Shown: positions 1 to 8,583 of the stretch, one piece after another
Position numbering within the stretch: the first letter of the stretch is position 1
Layout of the letters: the number at the start of each line of letters is the position of its first letter
Source of the DNA: Candidatus Kuenenbacteria bacterium CG08_land_8_20_14_0_20_37_23
GTDB taxonomy: Bacteria > Patescibacteriota > Patescibacteriia > UBA2196 > GWA2-42-15
Length of the DNA: 23,735 nt
Reading direction: 5' to 3'
NCBI GenBank assembly: GCA_002778965.1
Contig: PEXX01000045.1
Coordinates: forward strand, 1 to 23,735
Program-made: the position numbers and the translations under genes
The notes under the pieces: model-generated
What the model was told of the DNA's origin: nothing
Seen by the model: the letters and a program-made list of their open reading frames with translations, nothing else
The model's database searches: none

Positions 1-75
1 AATAAACTGTGCAACCGTGTTAATATAAAGTTTGTCAGTTTAAGTTTAAATAAAGAATACACCACATTTAGAAAT

Positions 76-104
76 TTGACAAATTAAAAAATTCATGCTA
101 TTTT
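76..104 (+). promoter_or_regulatory. Candidate sigma70 promoter far upstream of rpoB
   Basis: A perfect -35 TTGACA (76-81) is followed by a 17-base spacer and TATTTT (99-104), with TG one base before the -10 box, so it reads as an extended -10 promoter. Transcription would start near 111, about 315 bases before the rpoB start codon. It could give rpoB a long leader or drive a short RNA ending near 300. The region is very AT-rich, which raises the chance of a false match. Confidence 0.45.
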
Positions 105-123
105 TATATTAATTATATTTTTT

Positions 124-150
124 ATCTAATATTGGCTAATAATATTAGAT
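124..150. other. Perfect 10-bp inverted repeat in rpoB leader
   Basis: ATCTAATATT (124-133) and AATATTAGAT (141-150) are exact reverse complements around a 7-base loop. In RNA from the promoter at 76-104 this would be a stem-loop close to the 5' end. No T tract follows on either strand, so it is not a standard terminator. It could stabilise a 5' end or be a protein-binding palindrome. Confidence 0.5.
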
Positions 151-156
151 AATTAT

Positions 157-165
157 TTATCCACA
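157..165 (+). promoter_or_regulatory. DnaA-box consensus (TTATCCACA)
   Basis: The nine bases match the classical high-affinity DnaA box exactly. A one-mismatch copy in the same orientation lies 145 bases downstream. DnaA binding here could affect rpoB transcription. Two boxes alone do not make an origin, and no dnaA or dnaN gene is visible. Confidence 0.45.
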
Positions 166-241
166 GCCTGCCTTTATTTAGAATACTTAAAAAATGGTTA
201 TTTTGAGGCAGTTAGCTAAATCAAATACAAGATAATTATAG

Positions 242-300
242 CACAATACTCGATTTTAAAATTAAAAAATGAAGCCGAGATATTTTGTGTTAATTTTTTT
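242..300 (+). terminator. Possible intrinsic terminator or attenuator upstream of rpoB
   Basis: CACAA, TA and CTCG (242-252) can pair with CGAG, TA and TTGTG (276-289) through small bulges, giving about 11 base pairs around a 23-base loop. Seven T residues follow at 294-300. It might end a transcript begun near 111 or one entering from the left. The large loop and bulges make the call tentative. Confidence 0.35.
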
Positions 301-301
301 G

Positions 302-310
302 TTATCCACT
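302..310 (+). promoter_or_regulatory. Near-consensus DnaA box (TTATCCACT)
   Basis: This differs from the DnaA consensus only at the last base and has the same orientation as the box at 157-165. It lies about 40 bases before the proximal rpoB promoter, where bound DnaA could contact RNA polymerase. A chance match is possible in such AT-rich DNA. Confidence 0.3.
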
Positions 311-350
311 CAATTTTTTAGATAATTTAAAAGATATAAATAAATTCTAA

Positions 351-383
351 TTGACAATTATTTATATTTTTTTACGCTAAAAT
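351..383 (+). promoter_or_regulatory. Candidate proximal rpoB promoter
   Basis: A perfect -35 TTGACA (351-356) is followed after 16 bases by TACGCT (373-378), which keeps the key T, A and final T of the -10 box. TAAAAT (378-383) looks better as a hexamer but would need a 21-base spacer. Either choice gives rpoB a leader of about 40 bases with no Shine-Dalgarno sequence. Confidence 0.5.
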
Positions 384-425
384 TTTTTTGTTAGAGCTAT
401 CCATTCTATGAATTAACTATTTATC

Positions 426-3400
426 ATGTCTAACTTTGAGTCGCAAAATAACCACAAAAAAAATGAGAGATTTTATTATGGGAAAAAACACCAGATTTTA
501 GATTTGCCAAATTTAATAGAAGTACAGACTAATTCATATAAGTGGTTTCTAGAAGAAGGATTGAAAGAATTATTTGAAGAAATCAATCCTATCACGGATT
601 TTATTGGTAGAGATCTAGAACTGCACTTTGGCGAATATTCCCTTGACGAGCCTAAAATTGATGAAGTAACAGCCAAAGAGAGAAACGCAACTTATGAAGC
701 CGCTTTGAGGGTTATGGTAAAGCTTTTAAACAAGCGCACAGGAGAAGTAAAAGAGCAGGAAATTTATTTGGTGGATTTTCCTTTAATGACCCCAAGGGGC
801 ACATTCATTGTCAATGGCATTGAAAGGGTTGTTGTCTCGCAGCTTATTAGGTCTGCGGGTGTTTTTTTTACTTCAGAATATATTTTGGGCAAGCGATATT
901 ATGGGGCGAAGATAATTCCAAATCGTGGAGCTTGGCTTGAAATTGAAACAGGACAAAATGGCATTATTACAGTTAAAATTGACAGAAAAAGAAAAGTGGC
1001 TATCACTTCTTTGTTGCGCGCTTTCGGATATTCAACGGATGTGGAAATAAAAGAGTTATTTAGAGATACTGATACTTTGCCGGATTTTAAATATATTGAT
1101 CATACTCTTGAAAAAGATATTGCAAAAACGGAAGAAGATGGCTTGCGCGAAGTTTATAAAAGAATCAGACCTGGAGATTTGGCGACTACTGAAAACGCCC
1201 GTTCTTTGATACATTCAATGTTTTTTAATTTTGACAGATACGATTTTGGCAAAGTCGGCAGATACAAGCTTAATCAAAGATTCGCTAGAAACTATCCGTT
1301 AGATAAGGAAAACCGTGTATTAAAAAGAGAAGATTTAATTGATATTTTGGGAGAAATAATTAAATTGGACATCAGCCAAAAGGCAGGAGATGATATTGAT
1401 CACCTTGGCAATAGACGCGTACGGGCAGTTGGAGAACTTATACAGAATAGATTTAGATTGGGTTTGGCAAGGATGGAAAGAGCCGTAGTAGACAAAATGA
1501 GCACAGCTGATATTAGTAGCGTTGTACCAGCTCAACTTGTCAATACAAGACCTGTTATGGGAGCTATCAAGGAATTTTTTATGTCATCTCAATTGTCGCA
1601 ATTTATGGATCAGACTAATCCATTGGCGGAACTTGAGCATAAAAGAAGAATTTCCGCTATGGGGCCTGGCGGATTATCAAGAGAGAGAGCGGGTTTTGAA
1701 GTTAGAGATGTTCACAGAACACATTATGGAAGAATTTGTCCAATTGCTACGCCAGAAGGACCGAATATCGGGCTTGTTGGCCACTTGTCTTCTTATGCCA
1801 AAGTTAATAATTTCGGTTTTATAGAAACCCCATATAGAAAAGTTATTAAGGATAGAAATAATAAATCAAGAGTATCCGATGAGGTTGATTATTTAGACGC
1901 TTTTACTGATGAGAAATTTATTACAACTGCCGCCACTACTCCACTTGATGAAAATGGCTATTTCAGGGATGAAAGAGCTGCTATCAGAAAAGAAGGTGAG
2001 CCAATTTTGGGTAATGTGAGTGAAATAGATTATATGGACGTTTCACCAAATCAAATTATTTCTATTGCAACATCTTTAATCCCATTTCTAGAACACAATG
2101 ATGCCGTAAGGGCGCTGATGGGAACAAACATGCAGAGACAAGCAGTACCTATTATCAAACCAAAAGCTCCAATTATAGCCACCGGAATAGAGGGAAGGGC
2201 AGCCGTTGATTCAGGACAGGTACTTTTGGCGGAAAAATCAGGTGAAATTTTGTCTGTACAGGCGAACAGAATAGAAATTGCTGAAGATGATGGCAATATA
2301 GCAACATACCGTCTTACAAAATTTTTGAGATCAAATGCGTCTACTTGTTTGAACCAAAGAGTAATCGTTGAAAAGGGCGAGCGCGTCAGTAAAGGAGATG
2401 TTCTTGCAGACGGCGCAGGCTGTGATCATGGCGAATTAGCCTTGGGCCAGAATCTTCTAGTCGCGTTTATGCCATGGGAAGGCGGAAACTATGAGGATGC
2501 CATTCTTCTTTCGGAGAAATTGGTGCACAATGACAAATATACGTCAATTCATATTGAAGACTACACTTTAAATATAAGAGAAACTAAGCTTGGGCCGGAG
2601 ATTATTACAAGAGATATTCCGAATATCGGAGAAGAAAAGTTGAAAGATCTTGACGAAGACGGCATTATTAGAATTGGAGCAGAAGTTTTTTCGGGTGATA
2701 TTTTGGTTGGTAAAATTACGCCCAAAGGGGAGACAGAATTAACGGCTGAAGAAAGATTGTTGAGAGCTATTTTTGGTGAAAAAGCAAAAGAAGTGCGTGA
2801 TACATCTCTCTATCTTGAACATGGCGAGCATGGTAAAGTAATTGCCGTGAAAATATTTTCTAGAGTAAGTGGCGACAAATTGTCAGCCGGTGTTATCAGG
2901 CAAGTGCAGGTTACAGTCGCACAAATGCGTAAAATCCAAGTTGGCGACAAAATGGCAGGCAGACACGGCAACAAAGGAGTCATTTCCAGAATTGTTTCTG
3001 TTGAAGATTTACCATGTTTACCCGATGGGAGAACGGTTGATATTATTTTAAATCCTCTCGGTGTCGCTTCCAGGATGAATTTGGGCCAAATACTAGAGAC
3101 CCATCTTGGTTTGGTTGCGAATACAAAGGGTATTAAAGTAGCTACGCCGCCTCTTGACGGTGTGCCGGAGGAGATAATAAAACAGGAGCTTGAAAAATTG
3201 GGTTTTAGTAAGACTGGCAAAATAAAACTTGTAGACGGCAGAACCGGCGAAGAATTTGAAATGCCAACAACGGTTGGATATATATATATGTTAAAGCTTG
3301 TCCACATGGTTGAGGATAAGATCCATCAAAGATCAATCGGACCATATTCTTTAGTCACGCAACAGCCGCTGGGAGGCAAAGCACAGTTCGGCGGGCAAAG

Positions 3401-3707
3401 ATTTGGAGAGATGGAGGTCTGGGCGCTTGAAGCCTATGGCGCCGCTTACAGTCTGCAGGAAATTTTGACAATTAAATCAGATGATGTGCCTGGTCGTTCA
3501 AAGGCCTATGAGTCTATTATTAAGGGAGAAGTTATTAGTCGTCTCAATATACCTGAATCTTTTAATGTGCTTGTGCGTGAATTAAAAAGTTTGTGTCTTG
3601 ACGTTGAACTTCTGAAAGAAGGGGAATTGATAAATAATAACGATGAAATGGAACAAGAAGAAATAATTGGCGAAAAAGATGATAAAAAAGCGATGAATAA
3701 GGAGTAA
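426..3707 (+). CDS. rpoB: DNA-directed RNA polymerase subunit beta
   Basis: This is the beta subunit of core RNA polymerase, which forms half of the active-site cleft together with beta'. At 1093 residues it is short beside the 1342 of E. coli, as expected for a lineage lacking some lineage-specific insertions. Visible landmarks are the fork segment MTPRGTFIVNGIERVVVSQL (121-140), the rifampicin-binding cluster at about 386-415, the GGNYEDAIL motif near 686-694, GDKMAGRHGNKG (840-851) and the conserved C-terminal block QPLGGKAQFGGQRFGEMEVW from 980. D516, H526 and S531 (E. coli numbering) are kept; position 525 is Glu where E. coli has Thr. The ATG at 426 gives a normal N-terminus and has no Shine-Dalgarno sequence. 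rpoC follows on the same strand. The ribosomal rplJ-rplL genes that often precede rpoB are not in the window. The identification is certain. Confidence 0.99.
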   Translation: MSNFESQNNHKKNERFYYGKKHQILDLPNLIEVQTNSYKWFLEEGLKELFEEINPITDFIGRDLELHFGEYSLDEPKIDEVTAKERNATYEAALRVMVKLLNKRTGEVKEQEIYLVDFPLMTPRGTFIVNGIERVVVSQLIRSAGVFFTSEYILGKRYYGAKIIPNRGAWLEIETGQNGIITVKIDRKRKVAITSLLRAFGYSTDVEIKELFRDTDTLPDFKYIDHTLEKDIAKTEEDGLREVYKRIRPGDLATTENARSLIHSMFFNFDRYDFGKVGRYKLNQRFARNYPLDKENRVLKREDLIDILGEIIKLDISQKAGDDIDHLGNRRVRAVGELIQNRFRLGLARMERAVVDKMSTADISSVVPAQLVNTRPVMGAIKEFFMSSQLSQFMDQTNPLAELEHKRRISAMGPGGLSRERAGFEVRDVHRTHYGRICPIATPEGPNIGLVGHLSSYAKVNNFGFIETPYRKVIKDRNNKSRVSDEVDYLDAFTDEKFITTAATTPLDENGYFRDERAAIRKEGEPILGNVSEIDYMDVSPNQIISIATSLIPFLEHNDAVRALMGTNMQRQAVPIIKPKAPIIATGIEGRAAVDSGQVLLAEKSGEILSVQANRIEIAEDDGNIATYRLTKFLRSNASTCLNQRVIVEKGERVSKGDVLADGAGCDHGELALGQNLLVAFMPWEGGNYEDAILLSEKLVHNDKYTSIHIEDYTLNIRETKLGPEIITRDIPNIGEEKLKDLDEDGIIRIGAEVFSGDILVGKITPKGETELTAEERLLRAIFGEKAKEVRDTSLYLEHGEHGKVIAVKIFSRVSGDKLSAGVIRQVQVTVAQMRKIQVGDKMAGRHGNKGVISRIVSVEDLPCLPDGRTVDIILNPLGVASRMNLGQILETHLGLVANTKGIKVATPPLDGVPEEIIKQELEKLGFSKTGKIKLVDGRTGEEFEMPTTVGYIYMLKLVHMVEDKIHQRSIGPYSLVTQQPLGGKAQFGGQRFGEMEVWALEAYGAAYSLQEILTIKSDDVPGRSKAYESIIKGEVISRLNIPESFNVLVRELKSLCLDVELLKEGELINNNDEMEQEEIIGEKDDKKAMNKE

Positions 3708-3756
3708 TGCGCGATTATTCCATATAGAATTCATTATTGCGCATTATTCATTGTCG
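3691..3756 (+). other. Hairpin spanning the rpoB-rpoC junction
   Basis: TGAATAA (3694-3700) pairs with TTATTCA (3744-3750), and TGCGC (3708-3712) with GCGCA (3739-3743). This leaves a bulge that holds GGAG plus the rpoB stop codon. An outer CGA/TCG pair can add to it. The loop has its own ATTC/GAAT pair. An ATG overlapping the stop opens a six-codon frame (3707-3727). The element lies just before the rpoC start, so it could be an RNA processing site or affect rpoC translation. That role is inferred. Confidence 0.5.
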
Positions 3757-3765
3757 TTAAAAAAT

Positions 3766-6700
3766 ATGCAGCAAGAATTTCAAAAGAAGCCATTAGATTT
3801 TGATAGCATCAGGCTTAAAGTAGCTTCTCCAGACATAATCCACGGGTGGTCATTTGGAGAGGTGCTTAAACCGGAAACCATCAACTACAGGACACAGAAA
3901 CCAGAGAAAGATGGTTTATTTTGTGAACGAATTTTTGGCCCTACCAAAGATTGGGAGTGCTATTGCGGAAAATATAAAAGGATCCGCTATAAAGGTATTA
4001 TATGTGATAAATGCGGAGTTGAAGTAACGCGATCTTTGGTGCGCCGCGAAAGGATGGGTCACATTGATCTAGTCGTGCCTGTTTCTCATATATGGTTTTT
4101 GCGCGGTATACCATCTAAACTCGGCATCGTGCTTGATTTGCCGGCGCAATCGCTTGAAAAGGTGATTTATTTTGCAGATTATATCATTCTTAAAGTTGAT
4201 GAAGATCTTAAACAAAACACTTTGGCACAAATTCAGGATGAATATAAAATCAAGAAAAAAAGAATTGAGGGCGATTTTGCAAACCGCATTAGGCAAAACA
4301 AAGAAATGAATAATGAAAACAGAGAAAGTGTCATAAAAAAGTTGAACGATGACAAGGCAGTAGAGCTTAAGGAACTGATTTCGGCTTTTGAAACAGCAAA
4401 AAGGGAACTTGCCGAAATCAAAAAATATAGAATTATTCCGGAAAGCCTTTACCAGGACTGGTCTTTGAAATACGGACATATTTTTGAAGTCGGCATAGGG
4501 GCTGAAAGTATTAGAAAACTTTTGGAGGAAGTTGATATAGAAGAAACCATAAAAAAAACGGAAAATAAAATTTTAAGGGCTAGTGGCGGAACATATAAAA
4601 AATTAGCCAAAAGATTAAAAGTTTTAAAAAATTTATTGAAAAATGGCATTCGGCCTGAATGGATGATTCTCAAAACTGTTCCCGTTATTCCGCCGGATCT
4701 TCGGCCCATGGTTCAGCTTGATGGAGGTCGATTTGCGACGTCTGATTTGAATGATCTATATAGACGGGTCATCAATCGTAATAATCGTTTAAAAAAATTG
4801 ATAGATCTAAACGCGCCAGAAGTTATCTGTCGCAACGAGAAAAGAATGTTACAAGAGGCTGTTGACGCTCTGATTGATAATTCCGCCAGACATGGCAAGA
4901 CGGTTACGGCATCAACCGGACAAAAAAGAATGCTCAAATCATTGGCTGATATTTTGAAAGGTAAACAAGGAAGATTTAGGCAGAATTTGCTTGGCAAGAG
5001 AGTTGATTATTCTGGCAGGAGTGTAATTATCGTTGGCCCTCACTTAAAATTTGGTGAATGCGGTCTTCCGAAAAGAATGGCCTTGGAGTTGTTTAGGCCT
5101 TTTATAATTGCTGAATTAATAAAAAAAGAGTATGTTCATAATGTACGTTCTGCTAATAGATTTATTGAATCGGCGAAAGACGAGGTTTGGGATATTTTAG
5201 AGAAAATTACTCAAAAATCATATGTATATTTGAATAGAGCGCCAACACTACATCGTTTGGGTATTCAGGCATTCAGGCCGATTCTTATTGAGGGGAAGGC
5301 GATTCAATTACATCCATTGGTTTGTCCGCCATTTAACGCTGATTTTGATGGTGACCAAATGGCAGTACACGTACCACTTACTGATGGCGCGAAAAAAGAA
5401 GCTTCAACGATAGCTTTTTCCGCTAATAATATTCTTAAACCAGCTACAGGCGATCCAGCTGTAACACCAGCGCAAGACTTTGTTTTAGGCTGTTATTTTT
5501 TGACCTCTGTTTTTGATAAAATTGATGACGACAAAGTTAGACAATTTTCTTCTATTTCCGAAGCAAGACAAGCCTATGATAATTGCATTATAAAACTGCA
5601 TGATAGAATAAAGGTCAGAATAGATAAAAAAATAGTGGTTACTTCAACTGGCAGATTTATTTTTAACAGTATCGTTCCAAAAAAGTTGGGTTTTATCAAT
5701 GAGGTAGTTGATAAAACAGGATTGAAAAATTTATCCAAGCAAGTCATGGAAATATATGGTATGAATGAAGCAGTTGAATTTTTAGACAACATTAAGGATT
5801 TATCAATGAAATATATTACTCAATCCGGAATATCATGGGGTATGGATGATTTGCCTAAATTGCCTGAAAAACATAATGTTTTCGTGAAAACCGAAGAAAT
5901 GGCCAGTCAAGTTGAAGATCAATATGAACAAGGGTTTTTAACTAATGATGAACGGCATACTAAAGTAGTAGAGCTTTGGATAGAGGCCAAAGACAAAATT
6001 GTTGATTTATGCAAAGAAAAATTGCCTAAAGACGGTCCAGTTTTTTTTATGATGAATTCAGGGGCTCGCGGGTCGTGGGGGCAGACGACACAGATGATGG
6101 GTATGAGAGGCTTAATGGCTAATCCGAACGGCGAAACTATAGAGTTGCCCGTCAAGGCATCACTCAAAGAAGGCATGGATGTTCTTGAATACTTTATTAC
6201 AACACACGGCGCCAGAAAAGGATTGTCTGATACAGCCCTGAGAACTGCCAATGCTGGATATTTAACGCGTCGTTTGATAGACGTTGCGCAAGAAGTTATT
6301 ATAAGCGAGAATGATTGTGGTGATAAACAAGGTGTAGAAATTATCAATACTGATTTGACAGATTTTATAAGACAGATTAAGGGCAGAGTTGTGCTGGAAG
6401 ACGTTAAAGACAAAAATGGTAAGATTATTGTCAAAAATAACGAAATTGTTGGAGAAGAAGCCGTAAGAAAAATTGAAAAAGATAATAATTTTAAAAAGTT
6501 AAAAATAAGATCTGTTTTTCAATGCCAAGCCAAGAGGGGTTTGTGCGCTAAATGTTATGGTTGGGATTTGGGGCAGAACAAACTTGTGGAAAAAGGAGTG
6601 GCGGCTGGCATTATAGCGGCTCAAAGTATTGGTGAACCCGGTACGCAGTTGACCATGAGGACATTTCATACTGGTGGTGTTGCAGGTGGCAGTGATATGA

Positions 6701-7590
6701 CTCAAGGTTTGCCAAGAGTAGAAGAAATTTTTGAAGCACGGCCGGTCAAAAAACCAGCTTTCATTTCTCCGATTGACGGCAGGATAGAACTTAATTTTAA
6801 TGAAGAAACAAAAGAAAAAATCGTCAAAATAATCGGTCGCGAAATAAAGCGGGAAAAAATATTTGTTTGGGCCAAATATATAAAAAATTTTAAAAAGAAA
6901 GATGGCAGTAAGGTTAAAAAGGGCGATCTGTTAATAGAAAAACCGAGAAGAATAAAGGCTCCATTTGATTGTGTTATTAAATTTGAACAAGTGACAGAAT
7001 ATTTATATGTTATTTGGATTGTTGAAGAGAAGGAAGTTGAAATATCAATAGTTATACCGAGAGGAAGAGAAATTTGGGTTGAAGACGGCGACTTAGTTTG
7101 GAAAGGCGAGCAATTAACGGAAGGCTCTATCAATTTGCAGGAGCTTTACAGTCTCAAGGGACAAAGGGCTGTTCAGGATTATATTATTAGGGAGATTCAA
7201 TATGTATATTCCTCGCAAGGACAACCTTTGAACAGCAAACATATTGAAGTTGTTGTTAAACAGATGTTTTCAAAAATTTTAATAGAAGAGCCAGGCGAAA
7301 CGATGTTTTCTCCGGGCGAAATTGTTGATAAGTATGATTTGTATGATGAAAATTTAAAAGCTGAAAAAGAAGGTTTGCAGCCAGCTTATGGCGCATCGAT
7401 ATTGTTGGGGATTACAAAATCATCATTATCAACGCAATCATTCTTAGCAGCGGCCTCATTCCAGGAGACAACTCGTGTCTTAATAGATGCCGCTATCACT
7501 GGCAAGGTTGATCATTTAAGAGGACTTAAAGAGAATGTTATTATCGGTAGACTTATTCCTTGTGGCACTGGATTTAAGGAGAAAAAGTAA
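3766..7590 (+). CDS. rpoC: DNA-directed RNA polymerase subunit beta'
   Basis: This is the catalytic beta' subunit of RNA polymerase, 1274 residues against 1407 in E. coli. The N-terminal zinc site is C65, C67, C80 and C83. The catalytic NADFDGDQM motif has its magnesium-binding aspartates at 526, 528 and 530. A second zinc site is C851, C920, C927 and C930, with the same spacing of the last three as in E. coli. The bridge-helix and trigger-loop region includes IGEPGTQLTMRTFHTGG, starting about residue 955, and the conserved AAASFQETTRVL block lies near the C-terminus. A coiled-coil-rich stretch of Lys and Glu at about 150-220 looks lineage-specific. I chose the ATG at 3766; an in-frame TTG at 3751 would add five residues and sits at the end of the junction hairpin. 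The gene is probably cotranscribed with rpoB and ends at a clear terminator. Confidence 0.98.
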   Translation: MQQEFQKKPLDFDSIRLKVASPDIIHGWSFGEVLKPETINYRTQKPEKDGLFCERIFGPTKDWECYCGKYKRIRYKGIICDKCGVEVTRSLVRRERMGHIDLVVPVSHIWFLRGIPSKLGIVLDLPAQSLEKVIYFADYIILKVDEDLKQNTLAQIQDEYKIKKKRIEGDFANRIRQNKEMNNENRESVIKKLNDDKAVELKELISAFETAKRELAEIKKYRIIPESLYQDWSLKYGHIFEVGIGAESIRKLLEEVDIEETIKKTENKILRASGGTYKKLAKRLKVLKNLLKNGIRPEWMILKTVPVIPPDLRPMVQLDGGRFATSDLNDLYRRVINRNNRLKKLIDLNAPEVICRNEKRMLQEAVDALIDNSARHGKTVTASTGQKRMLKSLADILKGKQGRFRQNLLGKRVDYSGRSVIIVGPHLKFGECGLPKRMALELFRPFIIAELIKKEYVHNVRSANRFIESAKDEVWDILEKITQKSYVYLNRAPTLHRLGIQAFRPILIEGKAIQLHPLVCPPFNADFDGDQMAVHVPLTDGAKKEASTIAFSANNILKPATGDPAVTPAQDFVLGCYFLTSVFDKIDDDKVRQFSSISEARQAYDNCIIKLHDRIKVRIDKKIVVTSTGRFIFNSIVPKKLGFINEVVDKTGLKNLSKQVMEIYGMNEAVEFLDNIKDLSMKYITQSGISWGMDDLPKLPEKHNVFVKTEEMASQVEDQYEQGFLTNDERHTKVVELWIEAKDKIVDLCKEKLPKDGPVFFMMNSGARGSWGQTTQMMGMRGLMANPNGETIELPVKASLKEGMDVLEYFITTHGARKGLSDTALRTANAGYLTRRLIDVAQEVIISENDCGDKQGVEIINTDLTDFIRQIKGRVVLEDVKDKNGKIIVKNNEIVGEEAVRKIEKDNNFKKLKIRSVFQCQAKRGLCAKCYGWDLGQNKLVEKGVAAGIIAAQSIGEPGTQLTMRTFHTGGVAGGSDMTQGLPRVEEIFEARPVKKPAFISPIDGRIELNFNEETKEKIVKIIGREIKREKIFVWAKYIKNFKKKDGSKVKKGDLLIEKPRRIKAPFDCVIKFEQVTEYLYVIWIVEEKEVEISIVIPRGREIWVEDGDLVWKGEQLTEGSINLQELYSLKGQRAVQDYIIREIQYVYSSQGQPLNSKHIEVVVKQMFSKILIEEPGETMFSPGEIVDKYDLYDENLKAEKEGLQPAYGASILLGITKSSLSTQSFLAAASFQETTRVLIDAAITGKVDHLRGLKENVIIGRLIPCGTGFKEKK

Positions 7591-7623
7591 TTGTTGGCAA
7601 ATTAGCAGCAGTCAGAAAAATTC

Positions 7624-7659
7624 AAAAATCTGGGATTATTGTCCCGGATTTTTGTTTTT
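7624..7659 (+). terminator. Intrinsic terminator of rpoB-rpoC
   Basis: A 12-base-pair stem (7624-7635 with 7642-7653, one G-T wobble) encloses the loop TTATTG. The GGGA/TCCC part sits near the loop, and the stem's own T run continues into TTTTT at 7655-7659. It lies 33 bases after the rpoC stop codon. Confidence 0.85.
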
Positions 7660-7738
7660 GGTTGTTAATTATTCTTTTAAAATATGCGGCAATAATCTAA
7701 AAATTCTAGAAAAAATTGTAATTCGGAAATCGCAATGC

Positions 7739-7786
7739 AAGCTCACTACGCATTTGAGTTTGGCAGGGTAGCTTTTTTTATTTTAT
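7739..7786 (+). terminator. Possible second, weaker terminator before rnhB
   Basis: CTAC (7746-7749) can pair with GTAG (7768-7771), helped by GC/GC inside, and AAGCT (7739-7743) can instead pair with AGCTT (7770-7774). A run of seven T residues (7773-7779) follows directly. The rest of 7660-7842 is AT-rich and shows no gene I can support. Confidence 0.35.
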
Positions 7787-7842
7787 TATAAATGTTAAAA
7801 TTAATTTGTGGAAATAGAATAAAAGATAGGAATTAAAAAATT

Positions 7843-8478
7843 ATGTTTATAAACCCTACTTACAAAATTGAAAATAAATTGTTTAGGCAAGGTTTTAGAA
7901 ATATTGCTGGACTTGACGAAGCCGGTCGCGGCGCTTGGGCAGGGCCAATCGTAGCTTCGGCTGTTATCTTGCCGCCAAAATTAAAGATTATTGGCTTGCG
8001 TGATTCTAAACTTTTGAGTCCCGGCAGACGCGAAGCACTTTATGTTAATATCAAAAAAAACGCCGTTGGAGTTGGCATTGGTATTGTCTCGGAAAAAATT
8101 ATTGACAATCAAGGCATAATTTCGGCAACACGCCAAGCATTTTTGCAGGCCATAGATGGCTTAGTTGGACAGGCTGACTATCTACTCATAGATGGTATCA
8201 AAATTTTTGACCATAATCTTCCGTATGAATTTTTTGTTAATGGCGACAAGAAAATAATGTCTATTTCCGCGGCTAGCATTATCGCCAAGTTCACTCGCGA
8301 CAATATTCTCAATGAATACCATAAACAGTATCCAGAATATTCATTTGATAAACACAAGGGTTATGGCACTAAGTTGCACCAGGAAAAAATTTTACAACAT
8401 GGGGTGTGCGCTATACATAGAATTTCTTTTAAACCAATTGCATATATAGATTCCAAATGTTCAACAAAAAATAGATAA
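7843..8478 (+). CDS. rnhB: Ribonuclease HII
   Basis: RNase HII cuts the RNA strand of RNA-DNA hybrids and starts removal of single ribonucleotides from DNA. The 211-residue protein carries the LDEAGRG motif with D25 and E26. The other catalytic carboxylates are D117 in LLIDG and D135 in the NGDKK segment, 18 residues apart as in E. coli. The following SISAASIIAKFTRD stretch and the KGYGT motif are also typical. The ATG at 7843 gives a normal N-terminus about 20 residues before the first motif. yraN and comM lie downstream on the same strand; in many bacteria these three genes are close neighbours, which supports the call. Length and motifs look intact. Confidence 0.97.
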   Translation: MFINPTYKIENKLFRQGFRNIAGLDEAGRGAWAGPIVASAVILPPKLKIIGLRDSKLLSPGRREALYVNIKKNAVGVGIGIVSEKIIDNQGIISATRQAFLQAIDGLVGQADYLLIDGIKIFDHNLPYEFFVNGDKKIMSISAASIIAKFTRDNILNEYHKQYPEYSFDKHKGYGTKLHQEKILQHGVCAIHRISFKPIAYIDSKCSTKNR

Positions 8479-8535
8479 TTTCCAAATTTGTTCATTGTAT
8501 TTTTGTATGAGAAAATTTTTTCTTTTCGATTTAAT

Positions 8536-8564
8536 TTGATTTTATAGTTCTTTTTGTGTATTAT
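8536..8564 (+). promoter_or_regulatory. Candidate promoter for the methyltransferase gene
   Basis: TTGATT (8536-8541), a 17-base spacer and TATTAT (8559-8564) form a good sigma70-type pair. The predicted start near 8571 leaves a leader of only about 13 bases before the ATG at 8584, with no ribosome binding site. Confidence 0.5.
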
Positions 8565-8583
8565 TAAAATAAAGAATAAAAAT

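Noticed and set aside
2810..3307. A 165-codon open frame on the - strand inside rpoB
   Set aside because: It is antisense to a highly conserved gene, shows no recognisable motif and reflects the codon use of rpoB.
5919..6434. A 171-codon open frame on the - strand inside rpoC
   Set aside because: It is a shadow of the conserved rpoC sequence; its protein is rich in Ser, Thr, Pro and Ile as expected for antisense.
7535..7771. A 78-codon + strand frame at the end of rpoC
   Set aside because: It overlaps the end of rpoC out of frame and runs through the terminator, so it is not a gene.
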